Numbered from the stretch's first letter, positions 1 through 13,149 are shown. The stretch: 64,000 nt of DNA from Ophthalmolycus amberensis (GCA_024529925.1 JAFEUB010001190.1:62001-126000); one strand, 5' to 3'. The notes: generated from the sequence alone by a model not told the origin. Made by a program: numbers and translations.

Positions 1-224
1 AGTGATGTTCCTTGCCTTAGTGCTGCATTTATCTCAAAGCAGCAATAAGGCAAGGCAAGTTTTTTATTTATAGCAGAATATATACAATCAGCAATTCAAT
101 GTGCTTGATGGGTGAGCAGAAAAAAAGAGTAATAGAATAAACATCTGAGAACAGTTGAGTTTTAAGTCTACATTTGTAGCTGGCTACAGTTGGTGCACCT
201 TTAAGCAGGTATAAAATGTACTAT
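1..224. other. unassigned AT-rich DNA
   Basis: I see no coding frame, repeat unit or RNA here. Confidence 0.6.
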
Positions 225-700
225 CCTAGTTGAGCATGTTAGCATGTGTTTGCTAAAAGCACTAAACAAAAAGTACCCTACAACTGAGGCTGATGGGAAT
301 GTTATTAGTTTTGTATTTATTTGGTCATAAACCAAAGCACTGGGAAAATTAAATTTAGACCTGATGATGGTGCTCGATGAAAAGTTAAGGGATCATCAAA
401 GTTACAATTCATCTTGAGTGACATGTACGTGAACGAACTGTCATGGTAATCCATCCAATGTCAAGACATTTCACTCAAAACCACTAATGACAACCTATGC
501 TGGCACTCGGGGAAACATCACGGCATCGCTGAAGCAATGGGTACGTTATCTGGGGACCGAGAATGCCTGAACAAGATTTCATGGCACCTCATCTAATACT
601 TGTTGCGTTAATTCTGGACCAAAGTGGTGGATCGACTTGCAGACCAACCAACAGATGGTCATTGATCCACATAGATTTGCCCCTGGCTAAAAAAAAAAGA
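225..700 (+). repeat. teleost interspersed repeat with A-rich tail
   Basis: It starts near a doubled TTAGCATG-type motif and runs through AGCACTAAACAAAAAGTACC, GAGGCTGATGGGAATGTTAT, TTTGGTCATAAACCAAAG and GGACCAAAGTGGTGGA, ending in a run of A at about 690-700. This order matches an abundant percomorph repeat that I recall but cannot name. Inside it are two related sub-blocks (about 370-485 and 500-640), each built as 'cell-size indel, ATCATCAAAG or equivalent, CATGGNAATCCATC, CACTCAAAACCAC'. The A-rich 3' end suggests retroposition. The copy is diverged and has no coding potential. Confidence 0.7.
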
Positions 701-1076
701 ATATTGTATGGTAGCAATGGCCCAAAACACAAATTACTTTAATTACCAGTAAGTCTCTTTGGTCGCATGTTTAGTGCCAATTACATAAATTGTAGCCAAC
801 TACCAGCTTGTGTCACAATACCTTCTCATAATAAACCATCTGCTTTACCTGTTCCTTCACATTAACATCAACTTTGCCCAGATGTTCTTAAAATGAAGAA
901 GCCTTCCCTTTTAATTACTGCATTACTGACAGATAGCTTGTTGGCTAATACAACACATACCATATCTAACACATGATACACAGATGATTGCAGCACCCAA
1001 AAAACATCTAAAAAATAAAACATACCCAAACTCGACCCAATGCACAATGACATTGCCTGTTGTCGGGTAGCACAAT

Positions 1077-1080
<4 letters not shown>

Positions 1081-1134
<54 letters not shown>
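1081..1134 (+). repeat. (GT)27 microsatellite
   Basis: A perfect GT dinucleotide array. The CA/histidine-threonine open frames on the minus strand here are artefacts of the repeat. Confidence 0.98.
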
Positions 1135-1137
<3 letters not shown>

Positions 1138-2604
1138 CAGGAGAATGTCAGTAGAGTGTAAAAAAAATGAGAGGGGGAGAGACCATATGAATTATTTATT
1201 CTCTCCTCCCTGCTACCTTCTGATTGCACACCGCTAAACTCCTATTTTCATCCATTTATAGAAGGACACAGTTCACAGGCCTTGACCAAAGCTATTGGTG
1301 AGCATTCACCTGGCTCACTACCTATTACCTACACCACGGATCGTGTTTGCTGGCTGCCTGTGTAATTTCAGAATGGAGAAGCTGTGTTTTTGGAGGGGAA
1401 AGGGGGCGGGGGGGTTTATCTCACGCACTCACTCGCAGAGTCTCTGGTCTCAGTGCTGCTACAGAGAAGACAGACGTGGAACACTGTTGTGCTGTGAGTT
1501 GCATAAAAATCTGCAATTTAAAGCTGCATTTCGGACAATATTCTCTGCCCTGAAAGTTGGGTACATCTTCAAATGCATGGATTTCTCTATGCATCCTGAA
1601 GTGCTGGCATTAAAAAAAATGTAATGGTGCAAAATGTAATTACTGCATCAAAATCTGTCTTCCTGCCCGTTCGTATATTATTGCTCAATAGAAAAGGTGC
1701 CCTGAGTCCTATTCGTGACAAAGGTGCTGGGAGTGGAGGCGATGTGCAACTTCTGGGAGAACACAGTCACTTTTCTTGTAATGATTGACTGGAACATTGA
1801 ATTAAAGGCATTTAACACAGGAAAGGTCATTGCTTCGGTTCCTCGATGGGTCTGTAATACACGAGTCTATCTGAAAAACTACTGTGACCTTATAGCTGAA
1901 TATAGATAATGTATGGTCTCGGGAAAAAGGTTAACATCTAATATTATAGAAATAAAGAGTAGAAAACTTTGCACTCATGTTTTTGGGGAGCATGTTGCAG
2001 CATAAAAAAGGGAATGTTGAGGCAGGCCATCAACAAGACACATAGGCCGCAGAGCAAGGCATTAATAATTCATTGACCCCATATTTTCCATTTTCTTGCT
2101 CTGTAGCTGAACTGACTTCATGTCAATACCAGATGCCAGAATACACCATTCATTAGTGCATTTCTGGCTTTGTTTGAGAATATTGAACACTTAAAACCTG
2201 CAGCAGCCTTACAACAGGTATTGGTGCATGAATTCAAAAGAATTAAAAGGAAAAAAAATACTAATCAAGCCATAATATAAAACTAACTTGATGTCTTGGG
2301 TTAACAGGTTTTTATTTACTATGTAATTTACTGTGGCAAAATATAATTCAGTAACAATCCTAACATGAAGGCCCCAAAAACATTATTAGCAAAACTGACT
2401 TGCTTTTTATCATTTGCCCACATGGGGTCCCACTTGTTGCCAATGTTCTTGTTTCACACCTCACTGGAAGAACAGTTTTCACACCGCATTTAGGCGTCAG
2501 TATACTTCATCCAAAGTGCTTGACAGATGGTTGAACATTGGCTGGGACCCTTTTAGGCTTTTTTTTTTAATAGGACAATCACAACTAGCTCTCTATAATC
2601 GTTC
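1135..2604. other. no recognisable feature
   Basis: AT-rich DNA with one short G-rich patch at about 1394-1414. The 109-codon plus frame at 1295-1624 shows no domain and overlaps another frame of similar quality, so I do not call it a gene. Confidence 0.6.
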
Positions 2605-2869
2605 TTTTCAACCCTGTCTCCTACAAAATGAAGTTTCCATGCAACTAAACTGTATTCTCAATTACGTTTCGAGGGAAACTTAATGTTGTAAATTGAAACA
2701 AAACTACTTAGTTAGGTTTAGTAAAACTGTTGTTTCTAAGTTATGGACGTATATTAAAACAACATTGAATTTTAGTTTCATATGGCACACAAACAGCGGT
2801 CTTCCAGGTGAAAGTCCTGTGTTTGTTTGAGCTACGCATCCAAACCAGCCCCACTCATATGTGGACTTC
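2605..2869 (+). repeat. interspersed repeat, family X copy A
   Basis: The stretch from CCCTGTCTCCTACAAAATGA (2622) matches 44152 onward at about 56 of 67 positions by eye, continues through ACTTAGTTAGGTTTAGTAAA and ends at TCCTGTGTTTGTTTGAG and ATGTGGACTTC (2859-2869). The copy at 20205-20300 shares the last two motifs. The order of motifs is the same in copies A and B. No coding frame. I recall this as a common percomorph repeat but do not know its class. Confidence 0.7.
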
Positions 2870-3894
2870 GACAGACTCATTAGACACATTTGTACAAACG
2901 AAAGCCACTCTATGAATGTCTTCAAAGAGACATAGACCTTTTAGACATAATCCCTATCCATCACTGTCAACACATCTGATCATTGTTGGAGTATTCTACA
3001 AGTATTATAGAATCTCAACAACAGCCAATGAATGTCTGGATCCAAAGAGTACATTCTTAGGCTGGTCATTTATTTAAGACTGGGATTTGTGATCAAATAA
3101 ATCAAGACAAGATTACAGCAGCAGGATGAAATAATCAGTTTGAGACAGACCTCACTTGTCCGCTTGATTAAAAAGGTTTGCACTACTCACCAAAATATTA
3201 GGTGGCTGATGCTTTTATTATTAACTTCTGTATGTGCGAGTATGTGCTATTTTGTTTCTTAGTCTGAGAAACAGACAGACAGAAATTGCATTAGGCTTCC
3301 GTCGCCTTTTTTATTCTTGTTGTGGTCAGAGATGGTAGCATGTTTAAGGGATTCTGGAATTGGGAACAAAGAGATCGATACAATTGTCTTTTGACTTCTC
3401 TCAAGATTAATATCTGTCAGAGAAGAGTGTGTGTGCTTGTGCCTATGTGGGTTCATTCAAATGTAGTAGATGGAAAGGTGTGTGTGATCAGAGATGGTTT
3501 GAGCACCACTGCTCCAGTCTGCCTGCAGAACAGTCTGCATGTCCTGAAGCTATTATATTTTAAACATAAGTCATTCTTGGAGATCAGATTCATTGTTTAA
3601 GAATAAAAACATTGAGAAATAATAAAGTTTGTCCTTCAAGAAAAGTGCTTATTTTTGCCCAAAATATAAGAATATTGTTTCTGTATTAACATATATCCAG
3701 TGCATTAAAGTTGCATTCATATTTTCAGCAACAATCTGTGAACTCAACACTGACAAATTCTTCCCCCATAAAGTTTACATGGCAAAGTAAACACTTGCCT
3801 GTTTAGGCTACGCATCCAGCAGAGATGGGGTAACATCATAATGTATTTATAGTTGTGCTTTTGGCTATCTGATTAATGCAAGCCAAATATTAAC
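2870..3894. other. no recognisable feature
   Basis: AT-rich single-copy-looking DNA. The plus frame at 3322-3600 (92 codons) has no motif. A short phrase, TTAGGCTACGCATCCAGC near 3806, resembles part of repeat family X. Confidence 0.6.
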
Positions 3895-4015
3895 TTTTTG
3901 CTCTGTTGATCTCCACCAACTCCTGGGAAAACATATCTGGCTCTTTAGATGCCCAATGATCCTCTATATTCACCAGATGGTTGCTACCTGAAGCAACATG
4001 GTGCTGGACAGTTAA
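3895..4015 (-). repeat. teleost interspersed repeat, family Y (minus copy)
   Basis: Read on the minus strand it runs CCAGCACCA, AAAGAGCCAGATAT, GGAGTTGGTGGAGA and then AGAGCAAAAAG, the order of a fish repeat I recall. A second copy on the plus strand is at 57060-57235 and shares CCAGCACCA and the later part of the unit. The 65-codon minus frame over it is not a gene. Confidence 0.6.
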
Positions 4016-4144
4016 CTGTTTGTACACAATGAGGTTTTCAGATCTCTTTTTTAGGTTGATCAGAGGTGATTGATCCAATACAGCCAATGAAAAAAAAGAA
4101 TGAGTTTATAATTCAATTTGTTTTCAAAATAAGATGGTGAAAGG

Positions 4145-4197
4145 ACAGTTAGCTTAGCATACAGACTGGAAGCAGGGAGAAACAGCTAGCCTGGCTC
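4145..4197 (+). repeat. fragment of teleost repeat family Z
   Basis: ACAGTTAGCTTAGCATACAG, GACTGGAAGCAGGGAG and AAACAGCTAGCCTGGCTC follow one another as in a very common fish repeat. Other pieces of what I believe is the same family, from its other end, are at 19207-19258 and 58554-58586. Confidence 0.75.
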
Positions 4198-5566
4198 AAG
4201 CTAATCAAATCATCTGTATTATAATAATACTTAATATATAATAATTACATATATACCGTTTTATAACCAAATTTCAAACTATTAATTTACAGCAAGGCAA
4301 ACAAAGTTAAAACATGTTTCTGAAGTGAAGCCACAAAACAAAAATTGCATCTACTAAGCTGTTGGAAATCTGAAGAGCAAGACTTTGGGCACATACTGAA
4401 GAGCTGTATGGTTGGTCTACTTTGAGCTCCTGATCAGCTGTAGTCCAGTGTTGTATTGTCAGTCTCGTGTGAGAGAAATGGTGAATCGGTGTCATAAAGC
4501 CACCATTCTGCAACTAAAGCAGCAGATTCTCATATCAGCCATCTCCTGCGGTATGTCTGAGCTGGACCACAATGAATCCGTGTGTTAACTGCAAGTCTTG
4601 CAGATTGAATATTATTTTTCTAATGACATTTATGCACAAGAGGAAATGTATCTTCTCGGAAAACAGAAAGATACATCATGCAAGAAATCCAATATATTTG
4701 TTTATGTAAAATGTCATCTTTCGCGCCACACATCTGCTCCACAACAGGGAGGAACTGATTGTAGTTTTCTTTCATGAATCTTAAATGCGTTTCCTTTCAC
4801 ACTCATGCGATAATGTTTTTTGATCAAATGCAGCACATTTTGACTTGACAAGTGCATTTCAAAAGTTTGAGCACAGGAAAATTTATTTTTTTCATCTCAC
4901 TGCATCTTGAGCTCGTCATACTGGTGGTATATTACTGTACACTTAATTCGATGAAAACAATGTTTATGAATACACTGGTTTCCATTTGTCTCTCTCTCTG
5001 ATTCTCCAAGGAGATGAAAGCAAATGTCACATTGGCAGCAATTTTCAAAAATAAAAAAATGGACAAATGTAGGTTAATTTTGAACTCCATGGTGCCCCTG
5101 TTGACTGAATGAGATGTCCCGCGACAGACAGTAAGTTGCTATTCAAAATCAGATTTACATTTGTTTACATTGTAGACATAACGTCTGTAACATCTTAATG
5201 TAATCCCTGAAGATGCCTGTTGCCCTCAAAAGGATGGGTTCAAGTGTTCTGTTTGGTCATAGCATGCTAACACAGGTCCCAGACACTTGGTACATGAAGA
5301 CGCTTAAAACTCCTTAAAGTATTTATATAGTATATGTATTAGTCATGGCTGATGGTTGCTGTCCTGATGTAGGTAAGTGACTTTAGGTTTTTGATTACAC
5401 ATTCTCACTCACAATTTGTCAAATACAGCAGCTTGGTCAGTGACCCTAGGATTCAGACTATGTTGCTTTAGGTACCCCTCTAACAAAATATAGTTGTAGC
5501 CTGTTTACTACAGTAACAAAATGACAAACAAAACAAAAACTGTAGTGCATTCCTCTAGTGCATTTT
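4198..5566. other. no recognisable feature
   Basis: AT-rich, with a run of TAATAATA-like sequence at 4215-4260. No frame above 70 codons and no repeat I recognise. Confidence 0.6.
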
Positions 5567-5800
5567 TTAAAATTGACAGGAGGACTGTAAACCGCAGCAA
5601 CAAAACCACTCTCTGGTAATATGGCTGGCATCTGAACATAACAAATGTAACGTCAGGGGCACACAGTCCATCAACTCTGACTGTTTGAGTAACAAAGCAT
5701 CATTGATGTAAACACAGAGTCCACCTCCTCTCACGCCAACGGAGTCCTGCACTCTGTCCTGCGGTCTGCCAGCCAAGTGCAGCTTGGAGCCAGGTCCATT
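5567..5800 (-). pseudogene. LINE endonuclease relic (Rex1/L2-like)
   Basis: This is a dead piece of the apurinic-like endonuclease domain that precedes reverse transcriptase in non-LTR retrotransposons; the enzyme nicks target DNA to prime reverse transcription. The minus-strand frame carries RGGGLCVYIND followed about 35 residues later by ITREW, which match the fish LINE pattern RGGG-CVYIN...LPREF. A neighbouring frame then gives FVAAVYSPPVNF, equivalent to the family's VAVYIPP strand, so at least one frameshift has occurred. The remainder of the element is absent. It has no flanking partner here; RT pieces of similar type lie at 33.3 and 56.3 kb. The family call is by memory; a LINE origin is fairly sure, the clade less so. 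Confidence 0.8.
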
Positions 5801-8800
5801 TTAAAGATAAGTTTCCTGTGTTCACAGGGAAACATACAGTTTATTTTCTTCACATGCATACACTGCCTTTTTTCAAAATCAACTTCCAACGTAGGTTTAC
5901 TCAGTCTTTAGGTGTACTTACGTCATAAAACTTCTTGTTTAAGTTGAGGAAAAGAACATGGTTTTATCATCAAATAAGTAAGCTTGTAACGTGATATAAC
6001 GACGCGTGTTACACAACTGGCCGTTGGTAGTGCGGAAGTTACATAACAAAACTACAGTAAAATCACTCAGTGTTGACTTGGTTCCCCACGGGACATGACT
6101 GGCAGCCTCCTGAGTATAAGTCCCTTTGTTTGTTTGACCGTCCATCTTCTACTCCCCCCTGCACTGCTTGGACTTTATCGCTCTTTATACTATGTCAGTT
6201 GCTAATTATGATGCGGATGGGTTTACAATGGAATAAGCTGAACGCCTGGTGTGTCTCATACAGGGTGCCTGGGGTGGGAGACGGTGGGTGCACTGACCAA
6301 CCCGCAGTACTTGATGCGTTTGGGAGTGAGACCAGGATGTTTTTAATTCACTCAGGTGAAATAACCAAACCAGTTCTAATTTTGGCAGATTATTTTGTGT
6401 TCATGTATGACCCCGTCATTTAGAAAATAGGATTTCAGGGCCTTTTTAGAAGTTGAGTTCAACTAAATGGCAACGTTTGCACTAATGGAGTGTGTCCATG
6501 TATGTCTGTGTGGACTGTTCAGCTCTGTTCAGTTATTTTTGTTATTTTCCTCCATACCCCTCTTCTACTCTTCTTTGTCTTGTTCGGTCATAATTTGGAG
6601 TCATAGAGCCTCAAGAAATGTTTATCATCAAGTTCCCAACTTTTTCTTCTCACATCCTGACTCTTCCTCTTTGCCTCCCGACTGTCTACCTGCTCACCTA
6701 TTGTGTCGCTCTCATGGTCTTGTTTCTTCAGGCATGAAAAAAGAAACCTCAGAGCAACATGGTCCTCTACTCTGATACCATTTGATAGCAGTGATGCAGA
6801 AACATGTCGCTGGAGAATCAGTGAAGCTCTGCGTCCTGTTTGCTGCATCTCGACACTCAATCCGTGTCTGCTATCTGTATGAATGTGCATATTGGTTGAA
6901 TGTGTCTGCTGTGATTGTGTGCATCTGTGGGTGCCAATCTGCTATTCTCTAAGCTTTTTATTTCACTGTCACTGCCCACATTCTTACTGTTCTGTTTGTC
7001 ACCTGCTCTTAAAGACTTCCCTGTTTATTTGGACAGCTTAATAATTCTCCCATTTATATTTCTAATGAAGTAAAAACATGTGTTACATTTTCATCTCAAT
7101 AAATGGTAGTTTTTTTTTCAGGTTTTATGTTCTCTGAGGGTGTGTGCATCTGGTTGTCAGGCAACCTTGGGTAGATTAGATTTTTTTGATTGAATGAATG
7201 GCTATTTTATTCAAATGGCGCTGCCAGGATTCTATTCCACAGTATGCATGCAAACCGCCCGCACGCTTCGGCTCCAGTACCTTACTTCTAGGTTCCCAGG
7301 GTCTACTCGGTGAGCGAGCAAGAGAGAGAGAGAGACTGATTCTATTTTTTTGCTCTACCATTACCAATAAAATACCACCATAAAACTCTGATGACTGCAG
7401 GCTTTGAAAAGACCAGCCAACAGGTCTAAAAACAACAGTTTTCAGCTAAATAGTAGGCTACAATATAGCCAGAAGAGTCTTAATATTACTTTAGGTCCTG
7501 GGGCTTCAGACATTTTGGACGAACTTCCCTCCCTACATAACATTAATTCAGCACCCTCCGTCAATGGACAGTGTGCCCTCCTAATCAGTAAACAGTGTAA
7601 AAGTCATCAATATAAGGCAATACCTCAACAATAAGTCAAAACAAAAGGTATGTGAAAAAATCTGAAAGAAATGCCAAAAGAAGTTGCAGGACGGAAAACC
7701 AAAACAATAAGCTGAAAAATTATAAAACGATGAGATAATGGGAACTGCAGACCCTGCCACATACAAGTAGTCATGTGAATCCATTCTTAATATAAAATAA
7801 TATTGATTATAGCTGCTATAAGTACATATTAAGTTCATCTTAAATTTGAATGTGTAGTGCCTACATTTAAAAGTTATTCTGTGCAATATGAGTAAAGCAC
7901 GAAGAACAACCCATACAGATATCTTCTTCCCCAAATGAAAATGTTAGAAACTGTCCACCAACATCCCGAACTGAGATGAGCTAAGGCAGTGAGGTACAGT
8001 TGGAGAATAAATCCCTGTGCCGTTATACACTGCTCCATTGGCCTCCCATTTTTCTGTGCTTAAATGTTCACTTGCACATTGTCTTGATCATTTCACTCAT
8101 CGCCTAGAGTATCTGACCTCTGATGTATCAGCTCTCATGGCTTAATCATAGGAGACATTAGGCACTTCTGTCTGTTCAGAAGGTTAATATTGCCATTAGA
8201 AAGCCATTATTCACCAGCAAGACCCTGAGCTCATCCCAGTCTGTATAGAAATCCACAAGTCTCCCCTCCTCTGCAAGGAAATTAGCATAAGAAAGGTTGA
8301 GGATGGGGTATTCATCACTGAGCCACATACAAATTGTGGGCCCCATTAAGCATGTCACTGTGAGTCAACCAAATTGTGTGTGTGTGTTTTTTAGAGAGAC
8401 AGAGACCTGAAGCTTGAGGATGCTCTCTGCCTTGTTATTAGGCTTGCATTCACTCAAATGTCCTTAATTTGCCTAGCTAAATTTGGTGCTGGGCTAGTGG
8501 CGCTCAGGGTCTCTCTAGAGCTATTTTGGCATGAAAACAACTGCCTGCTGCTGCTGGAAAACGAGGTGGACAGCAGTGGAAACAGTGAATTTGCAGGCCA
8601 CAGCAATGAGCTGAAAGATGTTTGAACTGAGGGGAACTGCAGAGTACTACGAGTCTATTACGTCTCGCCTTCTGACCAAATGGTAATATCAAAATTGAAG
8701 ATGCCCTGTGCACAGCGGTGCTTCTCTCTCCAGTAATACTTCTCCAGCAGGGGGGGGTGGGGGGGTTTAGTGGCTCGGCTTTATGTGTGTAAGAGGTCAC

Positions 8801-10889
8801 CCGCAGGTATAAAGAAACAATGTAAGTCCGACAGACAGGCACAAGTTACAAAAATGGACTCATCCAATCCATTTCACTGGTTAATATAAAGATATTCAAT
8901 AGTGTAGCTTTAAATGTTCATCCTCGCCACAAAAGCTGGCCTATGAATCCAATGAGAATTAATAATTCCAATAATCTCTCGAATCCAAATGAACTGAAAT
9001 GAAACAGTTGAAATGACTTCTCTCTGAATCATTTTGCTGAGAGTAGTTTACGTTTCTTTGTTTCCTGAGTGGTTTCTTCTGTTGAGTGCATCCCAAAACA
9101 TGACCTAATTTTGGAAGATGTCCTCATTAGAAGGATTCCCACAAGTGAAGAAACTATTCAGATGAAATATTAAAAGCTTTCCAGGTGTTTAATTTACACA
9201 GAAACATGCACAAACAAGCTGCAGCTTCAGCCTTGTAGCTACACTGTATGCCTGTAACATGAGAGAGCAATCAAAATGGGGCTCTGCACGCCTCAAATCC
9301 TAAATGGTTTCCAGCACGCTGGGTGCTGTTTTTGATCAAATCTAAACTAGTTTAAAAGCCATCTGATGGATGTAGGCTTTTAAACTCTGCTGGCCATCTG
9401 TGTCCTGCAGCTCTCTCGGAACTGCAGCTTTTGTGGTGTGTATAAAAACCTCAATGGTAACCATACTACTGCAATGTAACATTTTAGATATTAATGATCA
9501 GTTTCACATGATGCTTGGGAATTATGCTTTCAATTCTATGAACCAGTAATAAAGGATTTCTAAACCACTATAATGCAGTCATTTGCACATGAAAAGAAGG
9601 TTTTCAGTGTTATTTTTGTCAACTGCATTAAAACAAACAAATTAACAAAAAATACAACATAAAAATCACCACTAAATATTACAATATCTTTGTGTACATC
9701 AGACCTAAGATTAAAGAGTACAATTTAAATGCATTTCAAAGTATTTGCACTGAATTAATTAGGATTTGTAGTATTATTAGTAGGTAGTAGTGTTTTGCTT
9801 TTTATTCTAAAATGTATGTGAGATTTTGCTTGCCATCAAAGCAATTGTGTAATTATCATATTTACATTTATATCAGCAACAAAAAGGGAAATGAAAAACA
9901 AGAAGCAGGAGCAGATCTGTACGGAGATATAGATTACGTTCACCCTCAGCTTTGATTTTGCAGATACCAATGAACACAACTTTCAACGGACTTATGGATG
10001 TGAATTTATTCAACTATTTAAGTCAATTCTGTGGTTCGAATAGTAGTGCATGACAGTATCCAAGCACAGTTCATGTACCTCCATAATGTAACAGTATTTA
10101 ATCATAATAAAATGACCACAAATCAAAATCCAAAATGCTCAGCCACAAAGGCAGACAACAGATGAAAAATGCTGCACTGATGAAGAGAAACTGGCTCAGT
10201 TTGATATGTTTATGCCTCGTGGATCTTGAGCACAACCAGTCTTTGTAGTCAGGCCATATATACAATCCATCGACTCTATGATGAAACAACTTCTACCCTA
10301 TATGCTGGTAATGTTAGTGGGTTGACAGAGTCATAGAGTGGCCACTGCTTTAAAAGTCCTTCAGACGCCACTGGAGGCTCAGCGCTGGCCTCTCATGGGA
10401 GGGTTGCTGCTGTTGTAGCTGATGTGTGAAATTCTCCCACTTCAATAGTAATCATACCATATGCCTACAGACACTGCATCATCTACCAACACACAGTAGC
10501 AGCAGCATGTCATTTGATGGCCCTTACTGGTAATGGTTTCACAACAAAGAAGAAGGTTAAATAAAATTGCCGAACAGAGAGTAATGCAATACTTATGTAA
10601 ATTAGAGCTTAATATGATGAGAGAACATCTCCCCGTCTGCTCCTCTTATCAGCATAAAACTTTCTGTTTTGCTTTTAAAGAGAAGAGTCCCCCAACATTG
10701 TTTTTCATAAACAAGTATACTACAAGTGCATGCTCTGCATAAACATGAGGCTTCAAAGTCGGCTCCGGGGACAGTCTTGCACACTGGTCATGTATGCTCT
10801 TGACAAGCTCAGAGTGAGAGCTGGTTACTCCGGTTCCATTACCACCCTGGCGTCTCTATTCTCACACCATCTGACAAGCAGGAAGAAAA
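5801..10889. other. 5-kb stretch without recognisable genes
   Basis: Mostly AT-rich. It holds a short (AG)n tract at 7321-7336, an interrupted G tract at 8750-8765 (eight and seven G around one T), and several 100-117 codon frames (6070-6423 plus, 7581-7934 minus, 8504-8842 minus) with no conserved motif, no neighbouring splice logic that I trust, and biased low-complexity residues. I see no repeat family that I can name. Confidence 0.55.
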
Positions 10890-11003
10890 GCTCCAGCACT
10901 CAGCGCTGCAGGGCCAGGCGGGGAAGGAGAGTGCTGCTCCGCGGTGGGGGGAGAGTGACAGCGGGCCGCTCGGAGCACTGCAGGGGATACGGAGCTGGGA
11001 AGA

Positions 11004-11005
<2 letters not shown>
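10890..11005. other. short CpG-rich patch beside (GT)n
   Basis: About 115 bases with many CpG and CTGC/GCGG motifs (for example CTCCGCGGTGGGG near 10938 and GCGGGCCGCTCGG near 10962), in contrast to the AT-rich flanks. It is too short for a confident CpG island and no transcript start can be shown. Confidence 0.35.

Positions 11006-11076
<71 letters not shown>
11006..11076 (+). repeat. (GT)n microsatellite, 71 bp
   Basis: Perfect alternating GT tract. It extends into spurious His-Thr or Cys-Val open frames on both strands. Confidence 0.98.
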
Positions 11077-11079
<3 letters not shown>

Positions 11080-11575
11080 CAGAGAAAGAGACAGCAAGGT
11101 GGTAGGAAGGAACGAGAGAGTGCTTGTGGCCATTAACATCAAAGTACCAAGACGGTCTGTATGTGCCATCTTTACAGCACATCGGGGATGCTGTTTTGAT
11201 AATGGGGGAGGAAATCTGAATTATATGTTTAAGGATCCCATGAATAGCGAAGACTGTCGTTTGCAGAATCATGTAATGCCCATAAGAGGAAAGAAAGAAA
11301 AATATGTGTCTTACATGGCTGCCCAGTATGGATAACTCTTCACCTCACAATTTTAATACAATGCCAGCCGTCAGTGCCAGTGCAGTAAGTAATGTTCCCT
11401 TTATGGACTTAATGTTGCATATCAAATTATTACATGAATTATTATATCAAATTTCAAATATAGGGCTACCTGTTTGTGCTCCCAGGTAGCTGTCGGACTA
11501 AAAGAATATTCCCAGTAACTGTAGACGACTCTGCATTAAAATATACGAATGAATCAGGAAGTTTAAAACTCGGTA

Positions 11576-11605
11576 ACCAGATCATCATCATCAACATGAT
11601 CTGGT
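11576..11605. repeat. perfect 10-bp inverted repeat
   Basis: ACCAGATCAT (11576-11585) and ATGATCTGGT (11596-11605) are exact reverse complements around a 10-base loop. The function is unknown. Confidence 0.85.
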
Positions 11606-11643
11606 GAACAGAAAATAGATTTTGGATTAGTTTTTATTTTGGG

Positions 11644-11682
11644 TACATACATACATACATACATACATACATACATACATAC
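11644..11682 (+). repeat. (TACA)n tetranucleotide microsatellite
   Basis: Nearly ten perfect TACA units, ended by ACGTATC. It lies between two perfect hairpins. Confidence 0.97.
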
Positions 11683-11802
11683 GTATCTTATTTTAGTACA
11701 TTTTCAGATTAGGCATTTTGATTCTTAAGTCAAATAAATCCCTTCCTCTTTGGAGACAGACTGTACAGTTCTGTACCAAATTCTGATTGTAACTAAGAGA
11801 AA

Positions 11803-11838
11803 ATTCAAAGTACAACGAAATGAAGTTGTACTTTGAAT
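11803..11838. repeat. perfect 14-bp inverted repeat
   Basis: ATTCAAAGTACAAC (11803-11816) is exactly reverse complementary to 11825-11838 with an 8-base loop GAAATGAA. It could fold as a short stem-loop. It may be the remains of a small foldback element. Confidence 0.88.
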
Positions 11839-13149
11839 GACTGTGATGTAAGTGACAGTAGACTATGGTTACCAACATACTTTAGTAGGACAAAGTATAT
11901 TTACTTTGCTGCACAGGTGTCATTAAATAAGGAGGCGCAGAAGAACTATTGTGTGGTGATTGATCAAGATCCTGTATCATTAGTCATCGTAATAAACAAA
12001 GCCTTGGCAGACTATGGTTCCCTGCAGGTAGTATGTAAGTAGACACTGTGGTACAATAGACTACAATGCACCCCCATTAGCTGGCAATACAACACTTTAA
12101 CTGTACTAGCTCAGTCTTTATTTACACTTCGCCGACTACATTTGGCATACAGGCTCATATTGAGGGGCTTTTACAGTAAGTACTTTAACCAAATTATCTC
12201 TGAAGGAGGTGACCAATGAGTTTGAGTTTTATTTTTAGTCAGTTTCAATATTTATAACATTTTAAAATATTACAGAACGATAAATATATAGTACTTATAG
12301 TTCATCACTGCTATTTGGATCAATGACATGTAAACGCCGGTAACTTGTATAGATTGTGGACTGAGTGGGAATATTTAAGTAACCTTTGACCTTAAAGTTA
12401 CCTGTGAGTTTGTATTTTGAGATTGAGTGAAAAGTCTGTTTTCCACATTTCAAACATGTTTCACAGTGAGAGTATAGGAGAATTCTTATGGAGAATGATG
12501 GATTTCTTAAGGTATTACATGTGTGTATAAGTAGCAGCTGAATTGGCAATTAAAAAAGCACTATGTATAATTTATAGACCAGGCCAATTTTCTCAGGTAA
12601 GTGCAGAGAAAACTAGTGTTACAATTACACAGCATGTGCACTGGGGATAACAACTCCCTTGAATGCTAAGGTTGATTTAAAAAAAAAAAAAACATGTGAA
12701 AAACGTACAGAATGCTGCAGAGTAGAAAATAATTGACATTCAAGCTGTTAGAAAGGTGCGCTTGGTTTGATAATCAAGATGGAAATAATGAAAAAAGTCT
12801 CTCGTGAGTATCAAAGTGTAATTGTTATCATAAAATATTGCAATTTCATTCTGTCATTACATTCTTAGAATAACTATCAAGGCACACAAGTTTGGCCCCA
12901 CAGAGAGGCAAACATGTCATACAACTAATTAAATCAAACAACAGAGTTATATTGCTCTTCATCCTCCCACAAATTCAACAAAACTTTCTCCTATTGTTTC
13001 AACTCCAGCCTCGGATCTAAAGTGCGTGACCTAAAAATGATGAAGCAGTAAAACTGCTGTTCATCCATCACTGATTTCCTCTAAAGAGCCAAAAACAGTG
13101 AAGCAGAAAAAGAGAGCTGCTTTCTAACTTCTCCTAACTATAAGGCAGT
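11839..13149. other. no recognisable feature
   Basis: AT-rich DNA with a 14-base A run at 12679-12692. No frame longer than 84 codons and nothing recognisable as protein or RNA. Confidence 0.6.

Noticed and set aside
1008..1229. His-Thr and Cys-Val repeat 'proteins' at the microsatellites (also near 11.0, 25.6 and 62.5 kb)
   Set aside because: Direct translations of (GT)n DNA.
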